Assembly: GCA_963170055.1 (NCBI GenBank)
Contig: CAUJGJ010000277.1
Location: forward strand, 535,901-563,400
DNA: 27,500 nucleotides
Direction: 5' to 3'
DNA from: Halisarca cf. caerulea
Lineage: Eukaryota > Porifera > Demospongiae > Chondrillida > Halisarcidae
Shown here in pieces: positions 1 to 17,401 of this stretch. Both the position numbers and the translations under genes were made by a program. Every line of letters begins with the position of its first letter. Within the stretch, counting starts at the first letter, position 1. The notes under the pieces are model-generated. The model searched no databases. It was not told the DNA's origin and saw nothing but the letters and a program-made list of their open reading frames with translations.

Positions 1-68
1 ACTTGAAGCAATATTCGTATTCTTTCTCTGAAATAATGTAAAATATTTTTTTTATTTCCAACATGAAG

Positions 69-3000
69 GATTCAAGGTGACTGACGGTGCGGAGCAATGC
101 AAGGCACTAATACACTTTGACAGTTGTTCAAATGTCTGTGACCCAAGTGCATTTGGTAGACTAGAGTGCGATAACAAGTGTCTCACTAGCCGAACTAGTG
201 ATCCAGTAGTCTTCCAGTGGGAGATTAACGTTGAGAGCGAAAGTGGACGGACATGCAAGAGAATAATCCTTACGTCCAATGGATCGTATGAGCTGCTTTG
301 GAAACGAGGCAACGAGACAGAACTCTTCCTTCCCGGAGATAAAGGAGTGAATAAAAGCATCTGTGCAGTCTATGCTGACAAGACCAAGATCTATGTCAAC
401 TCTACCTCTGGAGCTCTTCATGCTTCGAAGGATGTTTGGGACTCAACAGCCTTTGTTGGAGCTGTGGTGAAGTGCTATATCCTTGGAGAAGGATGTCAGA
501 ATGATGAGGAACCAAAGCCGTTTACTACTTTGGGTGAGTCTATAGAGTACTGGGATCTGAGTTGATGCTGTTTAATCTGTGATAAAGTACGCATGGACCT
601 ATACTTTCAAGTGGACACCTCAGTAATCCAAATTCTTCCTACCCCACCACACTCAGAGGTACGTTACATAGTAACCATTTTACTAGGAACTCCTTGATAT
701 TCCAACAATCTCTGCAATGCCATGTAGTCTGACTGCCTGAGAGTGTTGCATTACAGAAGTTCCAGGTGTGGTTGGTCCTCTGTGATCACTTCCTGCTGAT
801 TGCATGGCTGACATTAAGCACCTGAAGAAGATAGTGCCAATCACATCACTGCTAATATGGGTACATGCGTGGTCTAGAGTTATTAATTACAGAATCCCCA
901 CCTCTCAAAGTTGAAGGCGCATTATTTGTTTATGATAGTATTTGTGATTTCATTAGCTTGGTCATGCACAGATAATGTGAGTATATGGTGTGCTGCCCGA
1001 GGAGGAAGCTGATGAATTGTGTGTGTATCATATTGCAGTCATGGAAGTTATGGAAGCTGTGTGGGAGGGATTATCACTTGAGCCCTTTCAGGGTATCTAT
1101 TGATACACAAGCTATAATCCAATCGGGACCTTATAGTCTTTGTTCCCGATCCATATAATAGGCACACTGTAAATTATGGTTGAAACCGACAGTGTCCAAT
1201 TATCCACACTAGTACTGAGTCTCACATAGAGTCGTCTCTTTCCCAAACCCATGCACCTCTACTATGTCATCCATCAGCTGCTCTGCACTTGAAGGCCTAT
1301 TTCTATAGGGTTCACTAATTAACACCTAATATATAGATTGAATTTTGCATTTTTATGTTTATGATTTGTGTAGCGGCCATACAATATACATGCATGTGTT
1401 TCAGACTTGATATGATATCGTCTATGGGGAAATTATTATTTTCTGTACTAGTTCACATGTTGAGACTGCCTATCGCCATACACCAGCAGGATCCAGGGTT
1501 GGGGCTCATTGAGCTATGCTGTCTTGTGCTATATGCCAACTTCTGTAACAAATTATTCTGAATTCACAAATACTTTTGACAATTCTTGCAGCTAACCGCA
1601 GAGCACAACTGCTGTTTCTCAAGTCTAGCCCAGAGCTGAAGGGTGGAAAAAGGCACCCAGTTTCCAGTCCACTTTGGCAGTACGGATCAAACAGCAGTCG
1701 TCTCTGTTTATCTCTGACTTTGTTCAATCATCCCCTCCTAACATTCAAGCGCCATGGTACAGCTTTGAACACCACAGACCTCCACATGAACGGAGAAGCT
1801 TGTACAGACTGTAATAACCCTGTGTGTATTCAGAGCATTTTAAAGAAACTAGGAAGAAAGCCACGTCAAGGAGAAGCATACAAAGCCTTGTGGAGAGGCA
1901 CCTGTGCTCAAGATGCTGTTTTGGTTGTCTTCTTCAACAATGTCACATTCAATGACTCGGGAAGGTGGAGTCTGGAGCTTCCTGATCATCGTAGAGTCCT
2001 CTACGATGTATCTGTAGGTGAGGTGTTTACACACACATCTAGTGGTACTGTGGTCAGGTGTGCACATGGTAGACATTGTAACCATCTACTCCTAATACTG
2101 TTTCTTGCACTACTTGCAGTGTACAACAGCACAGCTACATTCCTGCACAAGCCATCCTCGACAGTTGAGGTTCCCACTGGAAGTAGTATAAACATAACTT
2201 GTGCCATAGCAGCGCCGATCAACCAACCAGACGAGAACACCTACTGGACCGATCCATCAGGTAACATGGTACCTTCTATAACCACACTCACCAACATCTC
2301 TTCGGCATTTGCTTGTCAGCTCTTCAGCAATGCTTCAAGAAATGTGTTTGCTGTTAGAGAGAGTCACACTGAATATAGCGAAGGTGGAGCTCTCCGCCAT
2401 CACACACTGGTTCTCCATGTTTGTGATGCTACAAGCGAAGATAAAGGGCCCTACCACTGTGGGGTCAGAAGTAGGCTGAGTGCACGGGCTCACTTGGTAT
2501 ACCTGATAGAACAAGGTGAGTTGAATGTGGAAGCATCTATTTTGTTCTTCTATGTTTAATTTTTAATGAGCTGTGTTGGGATGGTGCAGTACACGATACA
2601 ATGAGGTGGTGTGGTGGTGCAGTACACCATGCAATGAGGTGGTGTGGTGGTGCAGTACACCATGCAATGAGCTGTGGTGTGGTGGTGCAGTACACCATGC
2701 AATGAGGTGGTGTGGTGGTGCAGTACACCATGCAATGAGGTGGTGTGGTGGTGCAGTACACCATGCAATGAGGTGGTGTGGTGGTGCAGTACACGATACA
2801 ATGAGGTGGTGTGGTGGTGCAGTACACCATGCAATGAGGTGGTGTGTGGTATGTTTGACATTGTATGGTGCACAAGTTGTTGGGTGGAAGTTTGTGTTGA
2901 TAAGAAGCAGGCAAGTCATTATGTGTATGGCAGTTATTTGCTGTGTGTGTATGTCATGGAAGGGCATGGTGCAATAGGCATCTGTGGGGCTGGCTGTGTC

Positions 3001-3487
3001 TGAAATCAGAATCTGATTCACATATCTTCCACAATAGCACTAGTGTGGCTTGCTAGGACCGTCCGACTGCTTAGTGGGACGGTCGTAGCAAGCCAGACTA
3101 CAATAGCACTGACTTTGGTATGCCGAACATATCAATCAGAGCGAATTGAATTCCTTGTGGAATTGAGATTATCGGATCAATGAAGTTTTTATCTGGGACT
3201 CCATTTTTTGCATATTGCATAATTATATTGAGGGCTATGATGTGTGTGGCTTTAATGTTCCATTTTTATTTGATTTCACAGAATCTGAAAATGTGTCTTC
3301 CGCCATGATTCTATCGGCAGTTTTAGCCGTGGTTTTGTTCCTCATTGTTATACTACTTGGAGTAGTGGCCGTCTTGTGTTGCTGTCTGATCAGTGATGAT
3401 GTAATGAGACGCAAAAAGAAATCATTGTCAATCTTGCGGCAACAATCCATGGTTAGCAGCAGTATTGATGGAGGAGATAAAGTGTAG
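69..3487 (+). CDS. Kinase-less Ig-like transmembrane receptor, twin of the RTK downstream (5' end outside window)
   Basis: Exons 69-533, 1592-2017, 2120-2515 and 3282-3487 join in phase with consensus GT/AG sites and give about 496 residues plus a missing signal-peptide exon to the left. Exon 69-533 is a Cys-rich N-terminal module. Exon 1592-2017 is a degenerate Ig-like module (NDSGRW near its end). Exon 2120-2515 is a clearer Ig domain: INITC, then YWTD, then DKGPYHC. Exon 3282-3487 carries one hydrophobic span (AMILSAVLAVVLFLIVILLG and onward), a basic stop-transfer RRKKK, and a short Ser-rich tail ending DKV before TAG. The tail has no kinase and no tyrosine. The first three exons closely match those of the RTK at 5531-8438. 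I infer a membrane-bound decoy, co-receptor or adhesion partner of that kinase. An adhesion molecule sharing ectodomains with an RTK has been described in sponges, so that is an alternative. Structure is well supported; function is inference. Confidence 0.82.
534..1591 (+). other. Intron 2 of the kinase-less receptor, no gene seen
   Basis: The donor is ggtgagtc at 533-540 and the acceptor ttcttgcag ends at 1591. Apart from the last 25 bases or so, the sequence does not resemble the matching RTK intron at 5972-7514. I see no repeat array, RNA gene or credible coding segment. Confidence 0.6.
2018..2119 (+). other. 102-bp intron, identical to RTK intron 7941-8042
   Basis: Bounded by gtgagg and cttgcag. 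Its length is a multiple of three, it has no in-frame stop, and it matches the RTK intron base for base. If retained it would add 34 residues with a hydrophobic stretch (HLLLILFLALLA). Confidence 0.75.
2581..2850 (+). repeat. 33-bp minisatellite in intron of the kinase-less receptor
   Basis: About eight copies of a unit built on ggtggtgtggtggtgcagta followed by caccatgcaatga. Variants have cacgatacaatga or an extra ctgt. The array starts directly where homology with the RTK intron ends (about 2575). The unit length is a multiple of three, which explains the long meaningless open frames on both strands. Confidence 0.9.
3031..3110. mobile_element. 58-bp foldback element with 11-bp target duplication
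   Basis: The direct repeat acaatagcact (3031-3041 and 3100-3110) flanks 3042-3099. The two ends of that segment are inverted repeats: AGTGTGGCTTGCTAGGACC on the left and the complement of AGTCTGGCTTGCTACGACC on the right, about 21 of 23 matched around an approximately 12-base loop. It has no coding capacity. It belongs with the elements at 6118, 12822 and 22303. An 11-bp duplication fits Mutator-like elements (known to make 9-11 bp), but the assignment is inference. Confidence 0.8.
3282..3487 (+). other. Terminal exon of the kinase-less receptor: TM helix and short tail
   Basis: The acceptor tgatttcacag at 3271-3281 leaves a phase-1 junction matching the donor at 2515/2516. The exon encodes an approximately 25-residue TM segment, a CCC juxtamembrane triplet (possible palmitoylation, inference) and a 30-residue basic/Ser-rich tail. 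It shows no convincing similarity to the RTK transmembrane exon at 8576-8860, so the duplicated part appears to stop before this exon. Confidence 0.8.
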
Positions 3488-3776
3488 ACTTTGCTAATTA
3501 CCCACTGACGACCCATGGCCAGTGTGCGTGCACAGAGTTCTATATAAACCAACTTTCCATTGACTTTATAACTCATCTCAGATGCAGTATTTATATCTAT
3601 TCCAATGTCACTTTTAACAACACAAGTTGTGTATACTTAATCTGGGCATTTTTCAAAAATGTGTATACTTATCAAAACATATTACAATATTACACCATTA
3701 TATATACATTGTCATATACAGTACAGCAGGAGCCAAGTGAGTAGAAAGCACTCAGCTTAATATTTGGTTCAGAAGG

Positions 3777-4829
3777 TTAATATCCATGTCTTTTCTTATG
3801 CTTAAGAACAGAGCGAGACACAAACTCAGCAGAAGTGCTGGCCGACTGGACCATGGCATAGTTGAGAGCAGGCGTTTTCTGCTGCATCTCGGTGTAGTAT
3901 TCCATGGCATCAGAAGAAAGGTTTTGTTCTGTGCCATAGTCCATAACACTACCTAAGTGCTTCTGTGACCGCGTCTCACTTCTCTGAAGGTAGAAGTGAC
4001 TGATCATGTGGTAAACAATCCCTTTACCCCACTCAAAAGAAATAATCACAGAGTCATCCTTGTATCGCTTGCCAAGCTCATCAGAACGAACAAGAACTTT
4101 AACCCTCTTCTTATCAAGAATTTTGATGGGATAGGAAGAGCATTCCAGCCACCACTGAGGTTTTGCATCTGCTTTCTGGTCCAGAAACCCCTTCAGGACG
4201 TCATCTTCTTTGTCAACAATCTCCACGGACACTACATCGTCTCCTGTAGCATTCCCATTGTAGGCTACCGTCTTCGGAAAGGCAGCTTCGAGCACATACA
4301 ACAACGCCCAATCAGTGGTGATGAGCTGCCCACCTTCCGAAACGAACTTCTCCAACCTCTTTGCCCCTTCCACAGGAAAACTGTTGGGACAGTTGACGTA
4401 AACGGTCTGGTCTGGCCTCAACTCCAGCCCGGCCACTTGCGACCTACTCACCGATTTGAAGGGCATCTTGACCGCTTCCAGAACTAGATGGATATGGTCG
4501 TACGTTCCAGACACAACGATGATGTCCGTGTCTTTAACGTCAGCCAAGAGTTTGGCATTCTCTGGATCTTCTTTAGCCAGTCTTTCCCGTACAAGCACGT
4601 TCCCCAGCTCATAGGCTGCCTTCATTTCGCCCACACCAGGTCCTTGGCTACCGGCTAAAGGCACCAGGTCCTGCTGTTCTGGAGTTACGTTTTGCGATTC
4701 ATAGTCATCGTAGGAGAACTGCCTCTGGATAGTGAGGTCATCTAGTGCTTGTGCTAGCTCTTGAGGATCTTCGTTCTCCGATCCATGACTGATTTGCCTA
4801 CCGAAAAGATTTTTAAAGAACTTCGACAT
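3777..4829 (-). CDS. Uncharacterised class I glutamine-amidotransferase-like protein, intronless
   Basis: A single open frame of 350 residues, from ATG at 4829 to TAA at 3777-3779. Residues 1-70 are polar and probably disordered. Residues from about 75 to 300 look like an alpha/beta flavodoxin-type amidotransferase-like fold, with the strand-turn pieces DTDIIVVSGTYDH, VYVNCPNSFPVEG, GGQLITTDWALLYVLEAAFP and FEWGKGIVYHMISHFYLQ. A short basic Ser-rich tail follows (SRSVLKHKKRHGY). I see no classic catalytic Cys-His-Glu triad, so enzyme activity is doubtful; a binding or scaffold role is possible. I do not recognise a named family. IFT52 (GIFT domain) was considered and rejected. It is the only intronless gene here, which suggests retroposition or bacterial origin (inference). 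It is convergent with the kinase-less receptor (289 bp apart) and divergent from the RTK (220 bp). Confidence 0.85.
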   Translation of the reverse strand: MSKFFKNLFGRQISHGSENEDPQELAQALDDLTIQRQFSYDDYESQNVTPEQQDLVPLAGSQGPGVGEMKAAYELGNVLVRERLAKEDPENAKLLADVKDTDIIVVSGTYDHIHLVLEAVKMPFKSVSRSQVAGLELRPDQTVYVNCPNSFPVEGAKRLEKFVSEGGQLITTDWALLYVLEAAFPKTVAYNGNATGDDVVSVEIVDKEDDVLKGFLDQKADAKPQWWLECSSYPIKILDKKRVKVLVRSDELGKRYKDDSVIISFEWGKGIVYHMISHFYLQRSETRSQKHLGSVMDYGTEQNLSSDAMEYYTEMQQKTPALNYAMVQSASTSAEFVSRSVLKHKKRHGY

Positions 4830-5049
4830 TAATTTTCTCTACGCTCTCTATGTAGCAACGACTAGGGGCGTGGCCTCTACAAATGAATTCACGTGATTTC
4901 CGATTTTATTTCCGGACAAAGCTTCCTGTGGCTAGATGGTCGACTCTTTTTTATTGCATTATTATAATTTTATCGTTGAGTCCAATTAACTAGAGTGAAA
5001 TTGTATTTCGAAGGTCTGACGATACCAAGAGAAGTCGCTGGTGCACTAG
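4830..5049. promoter_or_regulatory. Short divergent promoter region, amidotransferase-like gene and RTK
   Basis: These 220 bases separate two divergent start codons (4829 minus, 5050 plus). They hold a GC-box-like ggggcgtggcc (4864-4874), the E-box palindrome TCACGTGA (4889-4896) and an ETS-like ATTTCCGGA (4908-4916). GC boxes and ETS sites are common in bidirectional promoters. The 5' untranslated regions must be included, so the true control region is shorter. No clear TATA box. Confidence 0.5.
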
Positions 5050-12293
<7,244 letters not shown>

Positions 12294-12808
12294 GGTGTGA
12301 GGCTTCAGACAGCACCCAGAGTGCGGTTGTATGAGGTGTGAGGCTTCAGACAGCACCCGGAGTGCGGTCGTATATGAGGTGTGAGGCTTCAGACAGCACC
12401 CAGAGTGCGGTTGTATGAGGTGTGAGACATCAGACAGCACCCGGAGTGCAGTCGTATATGAGGTGTGAGGCTTCAGACAGCACCCGGAGTGCGGTCGTAT
12501 GAGGTGTGAACACCAGTCCATTCTATAGCACATGTATCATTTCAGGTATCATTCAATATCAAAATTCATTCATTTCTTTATCATCAGGTTGTCATCAGGT
12601 CATCATCATTCAGACATTATTTATGATTTGTTTTATTGCATTGTAAATTATCATTTTCATGGCATCACAATGTACAGTATTGTTCAATGAAAACACATGT
12701 CTTGTACATAAATCTGAAAGCTCACAATCAGAATGTTTGCATGTAACATGTCCAGAAATTTGAAAGCTTTGATAATATATTACGTAAGTCATGAGAAGAT
12801 TGCGTGTG

Positions 12809-13094
12809 TACAGTCAGACCTAATCTAACAGGCCAGCCTGTCTCCGCTAGCGCCCTACGGCTTTCTTGCCTGTAGGGCATTTGCGGGATGGGCTAGCTTG
12901 TTAGACTAAGTCAGACCTCATTAAGACAAACTTCAGTGGACCCACATAATCAGTTCTCGTTATCAGAAGTTCTTCTTATCAGGATATAGTAATACATGTA
13001 CAGTACTACAGCAAACCAAACAGGGCTAGGAAACTAGTTTGTGTTAAGCAGAAATTTGTCTTCAGAGTGTTCTTCTTAACAAGGTTCTACTGTA
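12809..13094. mobile_element. TACAGT-ended inverted-repeat element (pogo/Tc1-like MITE)
   Basis: The left end TACAGTCAGACCT, continued after a nested insertion by CATTAAGACAAACTTC, is the inverted counterpart of the right end, whose complement reads TACAGTAGAACCTTGTTAAG. Outer TA dinucleotides fit the TA target of Tc1/mariner-pogo elements (established for the superfamily; assignment here is inference). There is no transposase. A second element sits inside its left end. Confidence 0.65.
12811..12918. mobile_element. 86-bp foldback element nested in the TACAGT element, 11-bp target duplication
   Basis: The element 12822-12907 begins AATCTAACAGGCCAGCC and ends with the complement of AGTCTAACAAGCTAGCCC; pairing runs inward to the GCCCTAC/GTAGGGC stem. 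The flanks cagtcagacct (12811-12821) and aagtcagacct (12908-12918) are a duplicated piece of the host element's terminal repeat. This independently shows what the empty site looked like. Confidence 0.8.
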
Positions 13095-13287
13095 AAATAT
13101 TGCAACTGGTGCTATTCACAATGTATTGTACTTAAAACATTGCGAATTTATAGATTCAATTGTATCATGATAACATTACGCAAAGGAACTTTAACCCGTG
13201 CCACAATAGCAATCTTCTTTACACACAATCTTTTCATGATTTAGGGTATATGTTAATATAATTTCTGTCCTTTTGTATGTATGTTAT

Positions 13288-13660
13288 ATAATAATAATAA
13301 TAACAATAATAATGATCTTCATGCCTGTGGCAGTTGAAACCCTAGGAGCTTTCAGGAGGGAGACCAAAGCCTTCATTCAAGACCTCAGCCAGCGGCTCAT
13401 TACCACCACTTCAGACCCCATGTCCAGAGCATTCTTGGTTCAGAGAATTGCCGTCAACATCCAGCGTGGAAATGCTGCCTCTGTGCTTGGATCCTGTGAT
13501 GCATGTGATTTTTGTGTTTGTGATTAGTATTATTTTTGTCTGTTTGTGTCTAGTTTGTATTTAGTCGTTGTAGTAATGTCAATCTGTTTTGAGTCTGTGT
13601 TTAGTAATTTTTATTTGTTAATAATAATAATAACAATATATATATATATATATATATCAA
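13288..13660 (+). pseudogene. Non-LTR retrotransposon copy 1, 3' end only
   Basis: From about 13316 it encodes PVAVETLGAFRRETKAFIQD through NAASVLGS. This matches the C-terminus of the long copy at 13677-15272 (PIAVETCGSM ... NASSILGT). The 3' segment contains gtctgtgtttagtaattttt, shared with copies 2 and 3, and ends in taataataataa and (TA)n. It is preceded by an ataataataataacaataataa tract at 13288-13312. Severely 5'-truncated. Confidence 0.7.
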
Positions 13661-13676
13661 AAAATAATAATAATAA

Positions 13677-15272
13677 TCTGCAGAGGGAATTCAGCAGGGA
13701 GATCCTCTGGGTCCCATGCTGTTTTGCTTGGGCATTCACAACATGGTATCCAGTCTTTCATCCGAATTTAAAGCATTTTACCTGGACGACGGCACGTTAG
13801 GTGGAAGTGTTGAGGATATTGTGGCAGACTTACGGAGAATTGAGGACCAGGGAAAAGCCTTAGGACTTTTCCTGAATGTGGACAAATCTGAGGTGGTGTC
13901 TCACAGTGAGTCTGCAGTTGGTCACCTTCTGTCAACATTTCCAGGCCTGCAGTACATTCAAGCTTCACACGCCATTTTGTTGGGTTCTCCCCTGGGAAGT
14001 GAGGCACTTCAAGTCTGCTTTGAGGAACAACTTCATCAGCTAAATGTTATAGGACAACGGCTTTGTCACCTTCAAATGCATGACGCCATCACTATCCTGC
14101 GCCACTCCTTCTCCATCCCAAAGCTTTTACACATCCTCCGCACCTCACCTGCTTATTCTTCACCATTCCTGGAGTCCTGGGACCATCTACTGAAGTCCAC
14201 TGTTTCTAGGATCACCAACATTGATTTCAACCATGGCAACTCGTGGCTTCAGGCAACTCTTCCCATTAAATCAGGTGGCCTTGGGTTTCGGAGTGCCTCC
14301 ATCCTTGCACCATCTGCCTTCCTGGCATCTGCTGATGGAGCCTCTGACCTAATGCAGCAACTCCTTCCTATCCATCTGCAATCCACCCCATACCTCGACA
14401 GAGACTATGCCCTGGTCAGGTGGAGAAGTGCCTTGCCTGAGGACACACCTCTCCCCAATGCCACAAGCCAACAAAAATCCTGGGACCGGCCATCAGTCCA
14501 GCACTTGTTTGACACCCTCTTGAGCCATTGTGCTGATGACATCTCTAGATCTCGGTTGCTAGGAGCAGCCTCACCTGAGTCTGGTGCATGGTTGAATGCT
14601 CTACCTGTCTCTTCCCTGGGCCTCCGCATGTCTAATGATACCGTCCGCATCGCCATTGGCCTCAGAGTAGGTGCACCCTTGTGCCTGCCCCACACCTGTG
14701 CCTGTTGTGGAAAACCTGTGGACAATCTGGGCCTCCATGGTCTGAGCTGTCAGTCAAGCCAAGGGAGAGTTCCCCGCCATCAGATGCTGAATAACATCAT
14801 CCACCGGTCTTTGGCCTCTGCCAACATCAGCAATAGGCTTGAACCATCTGGACTTTACAGAGCGGATGGGAAACGTCCAGATGGGGTCACTCACGTTCCA
14901 TGGTCTGGCGGGAAATTCCTCGTGTGGGATGCAACATGTGTGGACACATTCTGCAGCTCCCGCAGAAGTGCAGCAGCTAAGGAAGCAGGAGGAGCTGCAG
15001 CCATTGCTGAGAGAGAGAAGGCAAGAAAGTACGAGCACCTTGACAGGTCGTACAGCTTCCAGCCAATTGCAGTGGAAACCTGTGGATCAATGGGCCCAGA
15101 GTCATTGTGTTTCCTGCATGACCTTGGCCAAAGATTGAAATCAGCCACTGGAGAGAATCAGTCCTTCAGCTATCTATTACAGCGGCTTTCAGTGGCCATA
15201 CAAACAGGTAATGCCTCTTCGATTCTGGGCACCATGGATTTCTCATCGAAGCTGCCAGATTCTATTGATTAA
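13677..15272 (+). mobile_element. Non-LTR retrotransposon copy 2: RT C-terminal half plus endonuclease-like domain
   Basis: An open frame runs from the reverse transcriptase motif GIQQGDPLGPMLF (13680s) through YLDDG (13779-13793) and GLFLNVDKSEV, with no stop until 15270-15272. C-terminal to the RT there is a Cys/His cluster (CACCGKPVDNLGLHGLSC, from about 14697), then RPDG followed by LVWDATCVDT, which fits the PD...D core of a restriction-like endonuclease. That architecture is typical of the R2/R4/NeSL/CRE group of LINEs. Clade is not resolved: the usual YADD box reads YLDDG. The N-terminus and RT motifs before the QQGDP box are missing, so it is 5'-truncated, yet the remaining 530 codons are intact. 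That suggests recent insertion. Confidence 0.8.
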
Positions 15273-15482
15273 TTAGGCCTTGTGTGTAATGATTTTTTTT
15301 CTTTCATTTTGTGTTGTCTGTAATAATAATCTGTATTCAGTAATTTCCGTTTGTGTTTGTGTCTAGTATAGTATATTAACTATCTTTATTAATATTAATG
15401 TATACTATTATAATTATATAATAATAATAATATTAATAACATTTTTCTTATCACAATATTATATTTACTCATCACCTTTTCC

Positions 15483-16400
15483 ATAATAATAATAATAATA
15501 ATAATAATATGGGCCTGAGGCTATGTGTCCTGGTACGCTTGCCACACACAAGCAGTGTCTGTGGCAAAGAGGCTGACGAGTACAGCCACCACAGCCTAAG
15601 CTGTAGGGCAAGCCAAGGCAGGACTTCACGGCGTAAATTACCATGATACCATGGCCCGGGGAAAGATTATTGGTGTGGGATACCACGTGTGTGCATGGAC
15701 ACATTCTGTGAATCCCATAGACAAAGGGCTGCACAAGAAGAAGGAGGTGCTGCAGCACATGCCGAGAAGGAGAAAGCCAGGGAATACGCCCATGTAGATC
15801 GGGCATATTGTTTCATGCCAATATATAGCATTTGAAACATTTGACTCTATTGGCCCAGAGTCGATGTGCTTTCTTAGCAAAGGGAGGCGACTGAGATCAT
15901 CCATCGGGGAGCCCAAATCATTCGCATACATGCTTCAGCGACTCTTAGTAGTGGTTCAAGTGGCACAGTAATTCAACCTCAGTGATGGGATGAATTGGAA
16001 ACACTGATCTTCATGATTGTAGCTAGGCCCCTTTATATTATCATGTGTATGTGTACACACATGTACCAGTATCTGTATAATATGTAGTTGTATCTGCAGC
16101 TGTCATCAGTGAATTATTGCATAATGATAATAATTAATGCATATTTTTTTTCTTTTCCTGTTGAGATTTATAATAATGGTAATTATACAATATATAGCTC
16201 TTTATGAAAGTGTAAGTAGTCTTATTTGTTACTGTGTATTATTATAATATTGTGTATGTGTACACACACATTTATCTTTATCTGTACATAGCTGTATCTG
16301 TAGTTGTCATCAGTAGTTAAATCTGTGTTTAGTAATTTCTGTTCGTGTCTGTGATCAGTAATTTTTGTTAAGTAACATTGCTATAGTTGTACTATGTATG
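15483..16400 (+). pseudogene. Non-LTR retrotransposon copy 3, decayed
   Basis: Starts right after a (TAA)n tract (15483-15509). It encodes pieces matching copy 2: GLRLCVLVRLPHTSSVCGKE, then HHSLSCRASQGRTSRRK, then after a deletion DTFCESHRQRAAQEEGGAAA and ESMCFLSK...SFAYMLQRLLVV. Frameshifts and a missing stretch covering the RPDG motif make it non-functional. The 3' region has ctgtgtttagtaatttctgt (16323-16342), shared with copy 1, and runs to an AT-rich tail near 16400. Confidence 0.7.
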
Positions 16401-16432
16401 TATAATTATAATTATAATAATATTAATCATAA

Positions 16433-16660
16433 TGATGCCTTGAAAACTTCAGGCTTGGTTGAAGTGGATTCCATGACCTTGAAGGACCTCGGCCACCATG
16501 TGAACATGGCCACAGGAGAACCTCGGCCACCATGTGAACATGGCCACAGGAGAACCTTAGACCTTTGCTTTCCTGATGCAGAGGCTAGCAGTGGCCGTCC
16601 CAGTGGGGAATGCTATTTCAGTGCTGGGCACCCTCGGCTCTTGTGATTCTGAGGTTTAAT
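16433..16660 (+). pseudogene. Non-LTR retrotransposon copy 4, 3' end only
   Basis: Begins after attataataatattaatcat. The peptides LVEVDSMTLKDLGHHV, then TFAFLMQRLAVAVPVGNAIS and VLGTLGSC, match the C-terminus of copy 2 (LHDLGQRL ... YLLQRLSVAIQTGNASSILG). A 34-bp internal duplication (16487-16554) and an in-frame TAG break it. AT-rich sequence with taataat runs follows. Confidence 0.65.
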
Positions 16661-17100
16661 GAGTGTGTGATCTTTCTTCTTATTATTGTAATAATTACAT
16701 TACCTTTAACCGATGATTGATAATTAAATATTATATAATATAATGCATACATGAATAATGACAATTTATGAATTAGATATAATGCTGTAATAGCTTCTAC
16801 TTGTACCATTAGTAAGCAGGTCCTTATCAAATAGTAATAGTGTCTTTTCTCCTCACTGATTATTATTATCAAAACATTTAGTTATATTCAGTCAATGACT
16901 CACATAATAATAATACACAATAATAAAAATAACATACAATAATACTATTTCAGACATGGTATATTAATAATAATAACTTGCAATGTATTATGTCACCAGA
17001 GGTGAGGCATACTGGGTATGGGGTATACACAAATACTCTCTAAATGACGATATAATAGCTCAGTTGTACGCAGTCCACATACTGCAACTCATCCGACATG
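16660..17100. other. AT-rich spacer, no gene seen
   Basis: Low-complexity AT-rich sequence with scattered taataa runs (16905-16980). No open frame with family resemblance. It may include the distal 3' tail of the retrotransposon array and the end of the WDR54 transcript. Confidence 0.5.
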
Positions 17101-17113
17101 TGCACACAGATTT

Positions 17114-17401
<288 letters not shown>

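Noticed and set aside
2018..2119. Treating exons 1592-2017 and 2120-2515 as one continuous exon
   Set aside because: An open frame runs through, but good gtgagg and cttgcag sites bound it and the insert breaks Ig spacing; kept as a possible retained intron only.
3996..4487. 163-residue plus-strand open frame
   Set aside because: Antisense shadow of the amidotransferase-like gene; no family resemblance.
3777..4829. IFT52 / GIFT-domain protein
   Set aside because: Length and general fold type are similar, but the conserved N-terminal and C-terminal IFT52 motifs are absent.
13273..13527. Small independent gene at PVAVETLGAF...
   Set aside because: It is the truncated C-terminus of the retrotransposon found intact at 13677-15272.
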